Part shown: piece by piece, positions 36,158 through 48,763 of the stretch
Position numbering within the stretch: the stretch's first letter is position 1
How the letters are laid out: every line of letters starts with the position of its first letter
Assembly (NCBI RefSeq): GCF_000182925.2
Contig: NC_026505.1
Span: 3,286,001 to 3,350,000, forward strand
Length of the DNA stretch: 64,000 nt
Direction: 5' to 3'
Source: Neurospora crassa OR74A
Lineage: Eukaryota > Ascomycota > Sordariomycetes > Sordariales > Sordariaceae
The notes under the pieces: generated by a model
Seen by the model: the letters and a program-made list of their open reading frames with translations, nothing else
Database searches by the model: none
What the model was told of the DNA's origin: nothing
Made by a program: the position numbers and the translations under genes

Positions 36158-37532
36158 GATCCGATCTGGCATGGCTGATTGTTTGTGGATCCGTTTCTCA
36201 TTCTCTTTGGTGGTCTTCTATGTTTCTACCATTGTGTTCTACGGAATCGCTAAGCGGTGGTCGACGTTGTGAACCACACTACACTTTTGTGGTCGCAAAG
36301 ATGTACGTTCTTCACTGGGGGCTTGGTCAATCTCTTTTGGGTTGCGTCGCGCCCCTCAAGTGTTTTAGTTGGCGGTGTGAAGGTGTTTTAGATGGTGTTT
36401 CAAAGAGCAATGGTCTCGGTGTATTCTTTCTCATAGTCACGTTTGGTCCGGTTGGTCCGGTTGGTTGGTTTGGTTCAGGTCGCATAAAAACAAGTGTTTC
36501 CGTTGTTTTTTGCTTATTTTCCCCATCTGTGTCTCTCCGGCGAAGCATTCTAGCACTTTACATACATTGGTCGGCGACAGCGGTTGTGATGGCGGCGGAC
36601 TGAGAGAAGTGTGTGTATAGACGGATGGCCACATGGATGAGGGGACTGGAGTTGCATGCGCGTTGCGATCTTTCGTCTATTTTTTGTTGGTTGTGAGGTA
36701 TATTGATCATAACACCATCATTGTCATCTTCAATCCCATCTTTACTTAGCATCGTCAACGCCACTTGTTTTGAGGTCTCACGTACCAACACGTGTGGTGG
36801 AGCCAGGGATCTTTTACTAGTCTACACTTAGTACATGTATCGATGTGACGGTGTCTAATCAAAGTCAGTTAGAAGACAGTCAAAGCACTCAAAATCAACT
36901 ATATCAAACTAGCATGCATTGCACGGAGCATTTTGATATTGCCATAAGACGCAATGACGCCAGTCACAAAACTACTCTCTTGGTCCTCATAAACCTCCTC
37001 TTCTTCTTCGTTAGGTTTAATTTTTCACTTTCAACCCCATTTCAAATCGCAATCGTCTTTTGTGCCGGTGTTCCAGGAGAAACAACAAACCAGCATGATC
37101 CCAACATATACCATAGTCTATACCTCTCCGCACGCTCGGGTGCCCAGGTGGTCTGTGTGAGCTTCTTTGCCACTCGCTTCGTGCGGGCATTGTACGCAGT
37201 AGGTTTTCAAGTTCCCTTCTTATCTTGACCTTTCCCTTTCTCTCTCTCCCCGTCTTTCCCGGCTCCCCGTATTTTGGTTGGTTTTCCCTCCCGTCCCGTC
37301 CGGTAGGTCCATCCGTCCCGCCCGCCCGGCCCGTGTTTCTTTGTCCCGCGACTCCGCAAAACCCACCACCCACCCCTCCCTCGTTCACCCCATATTTCGT
37401 TTTCTTCGCAATCAACCTACCCACATGAATCTGCTACCTTTTTTGTATCGTTAAAGCTAGATGTCTGTGCCATTTCTTTCCTCCTTTCGCTTAGGTACAC
37501 TCGCGCGAGTCTTGGGTATAACTGTTCTTTTT

Positions 37533-37560
37533 CATTATTATTATTATTATGATTATTATT
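37533..37560. repeat. (ATT)n microsatellite
   Basis: An imperfect ATT tract with one G interruption lies in the long spacer. Confidence 0.8.
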
Positions 37561-38326
37561 TGGAAGTCTGGGGGTGGCTGGCCCTGTCCACCGGAGTTCG
37601 TTACAAATAAACTCCGGAGAAGTAGTAGGTACGAATGCACGCGTGCGAAAAAATCATGCACGTTTGAAACACACGAAAAAAACAATTAATCATTCGAAAA
37701 AGAAGAAAAAAATTGACAGTCATGGGACGATCAAGACAATAATACCAAACGGGACTTCTGAGAAAAAGGGAAGAGAAAGGCTCAATATGTAGTACTTACT
37801 TACCTTGGCAGATCGGAGTCTATGTATTGCGGTTCAATCAGCGAAGTAGTTGACATGTGAACAAACCAAAAACTAACACGCTTACTCCGAACGAACGACC
37901 GAAAGAAAAATAACTTTTCTTGTATCTCGGCAAGCATCGATAGATGTCACCCTTCTTTTTTGATCACTAACGAGCGAATGAGAGAAGAGGCAGAGGGGGA
38001 TGGGGCAAAATCCATGATCAAGATTCAACGGCTTCATTGGTAGCGTTGATATACGTACAGGCAGCAAAACAGTAGACGAATACCCCATACGAGCTTTTTA
38101 TAGCTTATATTGAACCCATCGATTATTATAAGTTGGGGGACCCCTATTGTAAGTCCCGTAAGGTCTAGACTTTTACAGTGTTTGTGAGGCATGTTAGTTA
38201 GTGTCATAAGCCGTTAGTACCGTTGGGTGAAGATCCCTCTTTTCTACCACCAATGCTGCTGCATCAAGGTACTACGTAAGGAGGCGGCGCGGATTTGTTC
38301 CGTCAGGGTATGCCACCATTATTTGA

Positions 38327-38352
38327 TGAGCAAGATGAGCAAGATGAGCAAT
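38327..38352. repeat. Tandem GATGAGCAA repeat, three copies
   Basis: Three consecutive 9-bp copies of GATGAGCAA (the first two followed by the next GATGAGCAA, the last running into TAACG) lie in the spacer downstream of KDM5. Confidence 0.7.
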
Positions 38353-40100
38353 AACGCTACTTGGAACGGGAAGAAAAAGAGAAAAGAAAGACATGAAGAT
38401 GATGATGTCACGGAGAAAGCCGTTTACTAAAATTCCGTGCAGACAGGGTCACACATGATGGGACAAGAAAATCAAACAAGAAAGGCGATGCTTCGAAACG
38501 ATTTAAAAAAAAAACAATGCCAAGGGGTATGGTGTATGATGATGATTGCCGACAGGGAAGAGGTTGAAAGAGAGAAAAGCGGAATGGTTATTCTCGCAAA
38601 ACACGTGTTGAAATACCGATCTTCATGCAAGGGTTTCTCAGGCTATGCCCACGGATCCAAAGAAGGTATTCCATATGCCCGGTTTACTGAAGAGGGAAGT
38701 TGGGAGTGCCGATCGGTCACTTCCACGCCGTTATCCACATGTCACCGATGCAAATCCACCGTTACCAGTTGGATGGGACACGGACTACTCATGAGGTCAT
38801 GTCATCGGGAGAAGAGGGGGAAAAGGACGAATTGCTGGTCGTTTCCCTTCCAACTCGCCTTCTGTTGTATTAATGTACGATATTTAGGGCAAGGCGAGGG
38901 TTTGACAAAGGGCAGGGGGTGAGGGTTAAGAACAATAAGCAGAGAGGGAGACACGGAGAGGCTGCGAATGGTTGAGGGCTGTGGTCGGGGCTTCCTCCGC
39001 GGATTCCCAATAGCCCTGAGGAGTTTGGGAGATGGACACGAGTGGAAGGGTTCACGACCCGGTTTGGCAAAATACTAGTTCGCGATTGAGGTGGTATGTT
39101 GTGGTAGATATGGGAGTTTCAGGACATTAAGCAAGCACGTAATGTCGTTCGGGCTCCATTCGGCCTTCAGAACGCGGAATGTAATATCGGTAGGGCTCGC
39201 GCGGGGTTTTCGCCGGTCGGTACCCACGAGGGTCGCGGTCCCGGAGGGGAGGTGGGATGATGGACACCATACGACTGTGAGCGAAGTGAGAGTCTGTGAA
39301 TGAGAGTGGAAGATGTGAGTGGGAAATGTGATTTGACATGTATCCCATCTGAGTTGTCTCGACTCGCACTGCCACTCATTGCCAACCGAAAACGAGCGCT
39401 CTTCTCTCTGGCTGCCTAGAGGTCTTGTTCTGCCGAAGAGGGATGGCGATTCAATATGACATGCCCGATCTGTGATGCCAAGTCGACGGAAAACGTCTGA
39501 ATGATTCCATTCTTCAGGAAGGTGCACCCGAGAAAGACGATTTGCGTACAGGGCATGGTACGGATGAGGTCCGTTAGGGTACCAGCACGTCGGTTCTGAT
39601 TCTGTTGGGTCGCCTAGCAAGCTACTTGCCGGTCTATTCCACTTCATTTTTACCCTGATCAAGATGATGTCCGGGCATAGCCAGTCGGGCAGAGGGATGA
39701 TGTGTGCGTGTCAAAACCAGTTTGGTGTTTGCAAGAATTCAAATTAGGGAGGAGTCAGGCCTGGGTCTCTGCTGGGGCCGGGCCCCCGGGGATGGCGTTG
39801 TGGGCTGTGATGGGCTGGTATGGGTTGGGATGGGTCTCGACATAGACACCATGACAAACGAGGTATGCCAAGCGAAGTCTTTTGATGGGCGCAGGAGATG
39901 GAAACCGTAGCCGGTGGTGTACAGTGTACACCACCTAGGCCCGAGTTATGTCACGAATCGAGAGAACTCGACGATGGACAGCAGGGACATGGCATGTAGC
40001 GAAGCAGCGACCTTGGGGTTTTGGGGGACTTTTTGCCCATATTTGGATTAGTGCAACAAGTGAGACGGAGCGAGGGAGAAGATGAAGTTTTTTTCTAGTC

Positions 40101-40117
40101 TTTTTTTTTTTTTTTTT
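40101..40117. repeat. T17 homopolymer
   Basis: A run of 17 T is followed directly by GGGGGTGG. It is isolated, with no tRNA-like or SINE-like sequence beside it that I can see. Confidence 0.85.
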
Positions 40118-40904
40118 GGGGGTGGTCATGTTGTGGATTGTTTGCATATGCTGTACACGTGCCGATGTGTGTCCAGTGCATGATGCGGTGGAGGAGGTAC
40201 ACTGCAGCGACACTTGCATGCTGCACACGTGTCAACATCGTGGTTTTTAGGGACGTACGCAGTGAAGGGTGGTGAAGCTAGTGTATTGGGTGGTTCCAGT
40301 CAAGCAATCCACCCCGACCGAGTGCAACTATAGTGTACGTAGTGCCGTGCATGTCCCGCCGCGTACTGCCTCCATGTGTGAGCCTGAGTGAGTAGGTGGT
40401 TGTGCACGCGGACAGTATGGCCGGATATAAAGCATAGCTGTTGTTGGACGGACTGCTACCGGCCGCCGCCAGTTTGCCCCGATAGTTAGCTGCGAACTGT
40501 TTGCTGTTTTTAGACTCCGAGATAGACTGTGTGCTCTGCGAATGAAGGGTCGCAGCGAACGTGATGGCGATCGTTTTTTCGTTCCGTGCTGACGCGAGAT
40601 ACATGCTTTCGCGGAACTGTCTTCTCTGGCATTACCAGAGTGCCGGGTCTCTCTTTTTGATGAAAGCTGAACAGTACCAAGCGGAACGGGTGCCGCCCAG
40701 GTTCGGATCTTTCTCCGATGCGTTGTGTGTTTCCAGAAGGTGACAAGATGTCGTGAGGAATTCTAACGGTCCCGGTGGTGTGTGACGAGGCCTGCTGAGG
40801 TTACATGTACCTGCATGAGAGCTTCGGTTCCTGTCTGACAGCCGGGATACCGCTGAGGAGTCTTGCCTGTTCCTGGCCGTGGCGCCTACTCAGGACCCCT
40901 GTTC

Positions 40905-40942
40905 CTGGAGTTTACTGGAGTTTCACTGGAGTTGCGCTGGAG
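40905..40942. repeat. Four CTGGAG motifs at 10-11 bp spacing
   Basis: CTGGAG occurs at 40905, 40915, 40926 and 40937, each followed by TTT or a similar triplet. The spacing is one DNA helical turn. Confidence 0.7.
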
Positions 40943-42076
40943 CTCATTGCTCTCGATCCGGCCAACTGGAAGTCTTCCCGGAGACAGGTGGCTTGCAGGG
41001 GGTCTGATTTTGTCCGGATCGCTGGAACCAGACGGGGGGCCGCAAACCTCGCTCATTGTCGACCATTTGGGCAGTTCCAGACAGTCCATAACAGTGCTCT
41101 CACGGCCGTCGCTGTCTAGCAGTTGCCTACTTACCTACCAAGATGCAGCGTCATGGCCAGTGCAGTGCAGTAGAGATAGCAAGATATGTAGAATTGTGTC
41201 GGCAGAAGAACCGTGTCGGGAAAGGATCTCGATGTTCCGTGCACCGCGGGGGAGAGAGAGGATCCTTTCGGTTCCGGGCTTGGAGCTTGGTTGGGGGAGC
41301 AAAGACCTTGGGTGGAGCTCGACGCTCCGCTGGCCTCCGCTGCGTCAATTTCCCAGCGCAGCACGACACTGGACAACGCTGCCCTTTTGGCCCAGGATCC
41401 GCTGGCGACATCCAGAGCAACTCTGTTTTAGCGCCCGATCGGGCTTATTTCAATCATTGCTTGGTCGCTCCAGACCCTCTGTGACCCTCAGGTCCTTGAC
41501 TCTCCTCGGACGGGCCTCAACGGTTGGTGATCAGCCCATGTCGGGAACCCTCCTCGAGTAGTCGGCTGTCGTTGGTACGAGTTCTGAAAAGCGTAGCGCT
41601 CGGCAAGTGGAAGTCTTGTTGTCGAGTTCGACATGAAGTGTAATCCACCAGCACCCTGGGCAGAGACGGGCCAGAGCCGGGGCAGAGAGTAAAAAGTTTT
41701 CAGGGCGGCCAGTCGGGTCCAATAAAGGTCCCATCGATACTGCAACCATGATTGCGCTTCATTGCGGCGCCGTCGCTGCTTCTGGACAACGGCCGATCAA
41801 AGAGAAGGATTGTGCGTTCTGCAGGCGATAAGGGGCCCGTCACACTCCATTTCGTCACTCGGTTGCATCTTGACACTCGGCTGGTGGAAACTGGGCGTCG
41901 AAATTCAGAAGGTGTCGAGGTATGTCATAATACCCAGCGAAAACCGAAGCTCAACCGAAGGGTCCAGGTTCACAGCCCAAGGGAACTCGAAAACTCTGAG
42001 ATGAGCGAACGTCCTCCCGCTGCTTTCCCGTACATAGGTACCTCTAGCCAGCCAGTGGGCCAGCACGCACCGGGCC

Positions 42077-42095
42077 ACCTACCTACCTACCTACC
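42077..42095. repeat. (ACCT)n short tandem repeat
   Basis: ACCT is repeated four times plus ACC. Related CCTACC motifs appear at 29017-29030, 41126-41140 and 60316-60321. Confidence 0.8.
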
Positions 42096-43439
42096 AATCC
42101 CAGGGGTAAGTAATATAGGTCCACTCGATCCCATTCAGCAGACATTCCCGCACAGAAAGAAGGCAAGGGAATGCTGCAGCAAAATGCAGGCACCGTGTCT
42201 GAGAGCCGACCCGCCTGCTGTGCGTGATGAGACTGCTTTGCGACTGCTCGCGCACTGCACGGACTGTCAGCTGGAGATTCGTGCCCTGAACTGTGGGCTG
42301 TCGTACGTAGTAGGTCAGTGGGGGTGGTCCAAGCTTCTTCAGGGAAGCTCCCGCCTTCGAACGTACCCCGGTGCCACACCAGTGCCCTCTTGCTCGCGCC
42401 CACACCCGCTTCAAGGTACCTCTAGGTTCTGGGTCGCGCCCACTCGCTGCACTGGGCAGCAGGGCCGGGCAGGTTGGACACTAGGTACCATCGAACCTCC
42501 CGTCCCCTCGTCGCTCCCAGGCCCCCCCTCCCCTTTTGCAGGCCGTCAGTCCCCATACCATCCCCATCCATCATCCCATCCCATGTCTGTTTCTGTGGAG
42601 GTCCATGTGACCGTCTCATTGCATTTAGTTTCTTTCATTCCTCGTCGTTTTGATTTTTTTTTACCAGAGCGCTTTGCGAGTTTTGAAAACAAAAGGTCTC
42701 GGTGTCCGTTCTTCTGCATTTCAACTCCAAAAGCCCCGAGTCGAGGTCCCAACATCGACTTCGTTCGTTCCTCCTCTCCACTCCTAACCAGTCGCTCGTT
42801 CAACTGATTCGTCAACTCAACTCAACCAAACCACCCTTCGGACCCGACCCTCGTTCGCAATCCATCTTTATCAGCAAGGCCGGCCGGCATACCTAGGTAT
42901 CAAGCAGAGACCTACTAGGCGGGAATCATATCTTAGTACTATCATCTACAACAGGCTACTAGGTAATACATATCCTTACCTTCCTATTACTGGCTTAATC
43001 GTTACACTATCGCCCGACACCTGCCACTGCAACTCTGCAGCGCTGCAACAATACCCCACGGGCGATACCAGACGGCGAGAATCCATTACTACAACTTGGT
43101 CCTCGGAGCCTCCCATTGCTCCAATCCGAACCAATCTGTCTTGTCGATCTGGTGCAACCCCATCCCATGCATGCTCCCGCGATCCTCCTCCTCCACCTTT
43201 ATCATCTCTAGGCGCATGGCTCTTGTCATACGCCTCGATAACCAGCCATAGCCAGTGTCTAACAGCCAATCAGCAGCCCTGGACCCCGCTAATTGCGCAC
43301 TCCCATTCCGAGCTACGCCCTCAGAGTGCAACCAGAGTGCAACACCGACATCGAGACAGCCATAGGAAGTGGCCGACTACCGACTGCGTCCACCAGGAGC
43401 CAACCGCATCACTTCACCAGTTACCACCGACCAGCAGAA

Positions 43440-45395
43440 ATGGGTCTCTTTTCGCGGAGGGATAAGGCGCCGAAGACGGAGGCGCCGGTCCTGAGCGCCT
43501 CGCAGTCAAAATCCTCCCTCACCTCGGGTTCGTCCAGCATCAAGTCTCCCGGATTTTCCACTTCTCGCATCCTAAACCGAACATCAGCCGCCACCATGAG
43601 CAGCAATCCAGGAACACCACCCTTCTCTCCCGGTCTCAACCCCGGCGTCCCCCGGATCGACATCCCCAGGCCCCCCGACCCGCAGCTCGACCCTGTCGGA
43701 TACCTCAGGAGCTTGGGCGCTGTCCGCGAGCGCTGCAAGATCGTGACCGAGAAGGCCCTGCGCAATGAGCTCAACCACTTTGATGTCGACATGCACAAGT
43801 TTGACGATGTAGTCACTTTTGTTGCCAACATCATCAAGGTTAGTCGACTTCCCTCCTGCCGCTGTGTTGGCTGTGCGGGGTACCCTGCGGTGTGGTGTGG
43901 TGTGGTGTGGTGTGGGTGCCAGTGCGACCCTCGAGGAAGTCGCGACAGCGTACCGACATGAACCCCAGGTTATGGGACAGGCACACTGCGCATGGGTACA
44001 TTATGGATAGATAACTAACAGTCCGCGATACAGAGAGACTATGACGCCCCATTCACATCCATTCCCGGCCACGGCCGTCACCAGCACTTCGCCATCGGCG
44101 GGCGCGACCGCATCGCTCACCTCCTGTCCACATTCCCTGAGGATGTTGACAACACGGAAAAGTGCAAGCGCATGATCGATCTGTTCCTTGTCAGTGTATT
44201 GCTGGACGCCGGTGCCGGCACCCAGTGGAGCTACAAGAGCAACGAGAATGGCCGTATCTATAGGCGATCCGAAGGCATTGCCGTTGCTAGTTTGGAGATG
44301 TTTAAGACCGTAAGTTGGATGAATTCCGGTTTAGGTAGACTTTCGTGAGTGCGTTGGGCTGACATAACCATCAGGGTCTGTTTTCTGGTAACAAGAACAA
44401 CAAGTACCAGGTCGACAAGGAGGGCTTGGCGAATCTAACCGTCGACAAGCTCGCCCAGGGGTTGCAGTCTGGACCGGGTAACGAGATGGCTGGCATCGAA
44501 GGCCGCGCTCAGCTCCTTATTCGGTTGGGCCAGGCTTTGGAGGAGAAGACCGAGTTCTTCGGCGCGGATGGACGGCCTGGAAACATGCTGGACCACATTC
44601 TCGACCACCCCTCGACACAAGCGACCAACGGCTTGATCGTTCCCCTTCCCGTCTTGTGGAACGTCCTCATGAGCGGCCTTGCTCCTGTCTGGCCACCATC
44701 GAGGACTGCCATCAACGGCGTTTCTTTGGGCGACGCCTGGCCCTGCAGCTCCATGCCTCAGCCGGCTCAGTCGCCATCTAGTCCGACATTTTCTCCTTTC
44801 CCCAACACCTCTGGCCAGTCCAACGGCGTCGCGCCTTGGGAAAGCATTCTTCCCTTCCACAAGCTTACCCAATGGCTTACCTACTCGCTCATGCAGCCCA
44901 TGCAGAGCATCATGAAGATCCAGTTTGCGGGCCAGGAGCTTCTTACTGGTCTTCCCGAGTATCGCAACGGCGGTCTGTTCATTGACCTTGGCGTCCTTAC
45001 ACTGAAGAAGGAGGATATGGACCGCGGCTTGGCGCATTACACCTCGTACTGCGATCGCACCGGCACTAAGGAGAACGAAGTGGCACCCATGTTTGAGCCC
45101 AGTGATGATGTTATTGTGGAGTGGAGAGGCGTCACTGTTGGTTTCCTCGACAAGCTTTGTGTTGAGGTCAACAAGGCCTTGGAAAGGGAGCTGCAGGGTA
45201 ACGAGCTTACCCTTGCTCAAATGCTAGAGGCTGGCAGCTGGAAGGTGAGTTCGGCCCCTATTGTTGTGTCTAGTTTTCGAATCTTTTATGCTAACTACTA
45301 TCGCTCTATAGGGTGGACGTGAAATTGCCGAAGTCAGCCGACCAAACACTAAGGAACCGCCTATCCTAATCGATAGTGACGGCACCGTATTTTAG
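43440..45395 (+). CDS. URC4: URC4/Urg3 family uracil catabolism protein (DUF1688)
   Basis: The family is needed for the URC pathway of uracil degradation in yeasts; its biochemical step is poorly defined. Exons 43440-43838, 44034-44309, 44375-45244 and 45312-45395 give 542 residues. Residues 1-75 are Ser-rich and variable. From PDPQLDPVGYLRSLGAVRERC onward the protein follows DUF1688: HFDVDMHKFDDVVTFVANIIK, IPGHGRHQHFAIGGRDR, LVSVLLDAGAGTQWSYKSNE, EGIAVASLEMF, NGLIVPLPVLWNVLM and LPFHKLTQWLTYSLMQPMQ. The end REIAEVSRPNTKEPPILIDSDGTVF is family-typical. All introns are GT-AG and keep the frame. The first intron (43839-44033) carries a GGTGT microsatellite. No other URC gene is nearby. Confidence 0.93.
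43889..43916. repeat. (GGTGT)n microsatellite in URC4 intron 1
   Basis: Five-base GGTGT units are repeated about five times inside the first intron of the URC4 gene, 50 bases after the donor. Confidence 0.8.
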
Positions 45396-47012
45396 GAGAA
45401 ACGGGACTCAGTCCTGATATGGAATGCTTTGTTGTTTTGAATCACACAAATGGAAAGAAGAAGAAAACGAAATCAAGTTCAGGATTACTCTGGACTACAT
45501 ACCGAATAGCCTGACCACCAAAAATCAAAGTTTTGGGGGTCAGTATGTATATTGCCGAATTGCTATGTCGGGCATGGTACGAGCCGGCAAAAGGTGTTAT
45601 GATGTTACGAGAGGAACTTTGGCTGGGAATCGTTCTGGTTGGGGTGGTTTAGTCTAGTTTGGTCTAGCAACTTGTTGTCCGCATTGCCATCGTCGTCTTC
45701 GATGACTGCATTACTGTTACTATCATTCTGCTTTTCGGTCAATACCTGCCGCGCATGAACTGGTTTGTAGTATGCGTTTTGATGCAGTACTGTACAAGTT
45801 TGTCCTTTATTTCTTGAATGGATTTCGGTTGTCTTGAAAACAGGTCGTCGTGTTGTTCACGTGTGACATTAACATCGTGAATATATTGCCAGCCTTTTGG
45901 TCTTACCGTAAGCCACCGTCGTTCGCACCGTTTTGCGGGATCGACGCAGTGGAATCGACCATTGACGCATAGTGATCGGGTCATATACACCAGATTGACT
46001 ATCTCCGGCCCCTTACCCAGGCCACACGGCTGGGAAATTCATGCAGCCACACCGTCACAGCTTGGACAACGGTGGCGAACGACACTTTGGCATCCCATGC
46101 CAACGGCTGATAAGGCTTCATCACAGATACCAAACCTGATTGTAGATAGGTAGATGGAGGGGATAAATGCGCGCGATGACCATCCCTATATACTGCGATA
46201 GAGACAGTCTTTTCCGCCTTTCCCACAGCTAAGTAGTCTCCAACCCTAAATGATTCCACCAATCTAGCATCATTGTCCCTGTGCCATTATCATCGACTAG
46301 ACCGTCTCAGTCCTCTATGGTCTCCGCTTCTATACCCGGGATTTTGTTCATTTTCAAGAGGGGAAAGAAAGTTCTGGGACTCGAAAACTGGGCTCCTTTG
46401 GTAGCGTTAGTGTTGGTGTTGAGTAGGCTGTTTACCTATAGGCGGGCTAATGGACCTTGTAGTTTTTTGGTCTTCTTTCTTACTTCCTTTCTTTCTTTTG
46501 CCTTCTGTAGAAGACAAAAGTGGCATGAAGGTTGGAATGTGTGTCTAAAATGTACTATTAGATTGGTACACAATCTTCTACTACATGCTCTCCCTCCTTA
46601 CTCATCACCAAGATATCCATCCATCCTACTCTTATACATTCGCACGCATCCTCTCCTACCAACACACGCAATATCCCATTGACCTGATACTAGGAGTTGT
46701 GATCGCCACGAACGGAAGGAAGATGGGCTTTATACACGCGTGTGACTGCTTGCGGTCAAATGTTGAGGCACAACATAGCAAGCAGCCAGCGACAATCACC
46801 GAAGAAAGTAGAAGGTATTGTTGCTAGATAGAGTAGTGGAAGTAGGTCGTTCTGCTTTCGGGTGTATACATACCATCAAGGCCGATCAATGGTCAAGGTG
46901 AGAGAGAAATCAACAAAAGAGGCAGGGCTCATAGAAGAGCTAGCTGATTATAAACGGCTTCCAGCCAAAGCAGGTCGGATGAAGCGGACTTGATGGAGGT
47001 AGAGCCACTGTC

Positions 47013-47038
47013 AAAAAAAAAAAAAAAAAAAAAAAAAA
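47013..47038. repeat. A26 homopolymer
   Basis: This is the longest A run in the window. It is not preceded by any recognisable retroposon body or coding sequence on either strand. Confidence 0.9.
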
Positions 47039-47464
47039 CCAAAAAGGATGTAATAAATATCGATGTCGTAGAGCGTGACGTCGCTCCGCCGCCGTATTTG
47101 AGCAACGCATCGTGGAGATCGGAGACATTGATTATCAAGCGTGTTACTTTTTTCTCGGAAAAAGATCAAACTCAGCTGAGCTACTTTCATCATAGTCGTC
47201 CATTCTTGTATTGATTAACCCTTCTTCGAAACTACTCACGAGCCTAGCTTGTTACGCATCAAACAGGTGGTTTTAGAGATGAATTGAAGCGCAAAGAACG
47301 ATCATCAACATATACATACCTGTGACCAGTTGGAGAAATCAAACAGATGAAAAAAAAGAAGAACAACCATCCATCATTTACAGCAAGCAACCCCTAGTTA
47401 AGAGAACGAAGGACCAACATATAATTAGAAAAAGAAGGAGATGAAAGGTATAAACATAATTGTC

Positions 47465-47471
47465 AAAAAAA
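47465..47471 (-). terminator. RNA polymerase III terminator of tRNA-Phe
   Basis: Seven A on the plus strand give T7 just after the tRNA 3' end on the transcribed strand. Confidence 0.7.
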
Positions 47472-47474
47472 GAC

Positions 47475-47563
47475 TGCGGTTTGTGTGGATCGAACACACG
47501 ACCTTCAGATTTATGAGTGAAGTGGACTTCAGTCTGACGCTCTCCCAACTGAGCTAAACCCGC
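47475..47563 (-). tRNA. tRNA-Phe (GAA) with a 16-nt intron
   Basis: Read on the minus strand, the gene starts GCGGGTT (47563-47557) and its 3' acceptor strand AAACCGC is followed by discriminator A at 47475; position 5-68 is a G-A mismatch in this reading. The D-arm is GCTCAGTTGGGAGAGC, and the anticodon stem TCAGA/TCTGA encloses CTGAAGA with GAA at 34-36. The T-arm is GTGTG-TTCGATC-CACAC. A 16-nt intron occupies 47526-47511 after position 37, and its CTTCA can pair with TGAAG of the anticodon loop, as in other nuclear tRNA-Phe precursors. The A-run at 47465-47471 reads as a seven-T pol III terminator on this strand. Confidence 0.93.
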
Positions 47564-48763
47564 TTATTGTAGGTTAATGAGTAAAGTATTACCTATCAGC
47601 CGATCATCTTCCACTCAGTGCGGAATTTTATCACTTGAGAATTGAATCGAAGATGACGGCAAAAGCCGTGCCCAACTTTAGAGATTTTCACTGGACCGAT
47701 CGAGCGCTATCAGGCTTTTTCCTGTCTTTAACATACCTTTATCTTGTAACGCTAGTCTATCTTTAACTATTTACCCTCCCTTGATGCTTTTCTCTATCCC
47801 ACGCAAGGTTATGTGAAAATGCGTCATGACTGTAGCACTTGTTGTCCGCTTTGCCATACATTCGCGTGTTCATACACTTGCACTCATCCGTTCATTGCCT
47901 CAGGTAGTCAACTCCAAACTGAAAACCAACAGAGTGCAACCGGGGCTCAGGAAGAGCGCGGAAGAGAATGGTAAGCAGAATATGTGAAAGTAAGAAGGAA
48001 ACGAAGAGATCGAAAACCGACGTCTAGCCATAGACCCGTTTCCTTCTTCATATTTTTTAGTGACGGAAGAAAAAGAGGATAAAAAAGCAGCCTCTATCTA
48101 ACATGACCCAGTGAAGGGCGTCAGAGTAAGCGAGTAAAGAGAGCTGTAAGCATTCGCTGAAAAGTTGACTCATGTGCAAAGTACGAGCATATACAGGAAT
48201 CCGACAAAAAGAATTAAAAAATCTGAAACGAAAATATCCCCGCCACCCCAGATCGCATTTTTCTCCCAATAACGCCCCGTGTTTTTGTGTTCTCGTACTC
48301 CATGCTCGCTGAACCGATATCATGAAGATCCTTTTTGCCATCACCAGTCGCCGTCTTGTCTAACAGTGCACCGAAACCCTGTCTGATCTTGTGCCCAGAT
48401 TCGAAATCGTGGAGATATATGCCGAAACTAAGATTGAAAGACATCCTGAAGGGAAGGGGAAATGGTAACCATGAATGATGGTGTACTTGCATAAGCTCAG
48501 GCGGCGTAGTATGCACTTGCGTAACTTTGATGGACCTTGCGCAAATAGCCCTGCCACAGGCGGTCGATGAGGATCAAGGGGTTTATTTGATTGAGACCAA
48601 ATAAAGTTTAATGGAAAAGAGGTCGGTAACGGTCAGCCGTTGTAGTCACCTCATTGTCAAGCAGTTGCCAGCTGCATCTACTGACGATCAGCTGTGATTC
48701 CACACTCATATCCCCATTTCAGCTTCGATAACCGTTGGGTCCTGACGCTCCGTAAGTGCCACC
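47564..48763. other. Spacer between tRNA-Phe and AGC1
   Basis: The right part is presumably the AGC1 3'UTR. I see no gene in this 1.2 kb. Confidence 0.45.

Larger units (their letters stand above)
36158..43439. other. 7.3 kb spacer without a recognisable gene
   Basis: This starts with the KDM5 3'UTR and ends with a pyrimidine-rich stretch that is probably the URC4 5'UTR. In between are simple repeats (37533-37560, 38327-38352, 40101-40117, 42077-42095), four CTGGAG motifs at 40905-40942, and long open frames at 39075-39662 (minus), 40863-41561 and 41752-42807 (plus). None of those frames has a motif or composition that I would accept as coding. I could not exclude a non-coding RNA. Confidence 0.45.
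45396..47474. other. Spacer between URC4 and tRNA-Phe
   Basis: This holds the URC4 3'UTR, a 26-A homopolymer at 47013-47038, and otherwise sequence in which I see no gene. Confidence 0.45.

Noticed and set aside
40863-41561. 232-codon open frame in the long spacer
   Set aside because: It overlaps several other open frames on both strands, a sign of few stop codons from base composition rather than of coding.
41752-42807. 351-codon open frame upstream of URC4
   Set aside because: Composition is low in structure-forming residues, Pro/Ser/Arg-rich, and it runs through an ACCT repeat and a pyrimidine-rich leader. It is more likely spacer and 5'UTR.
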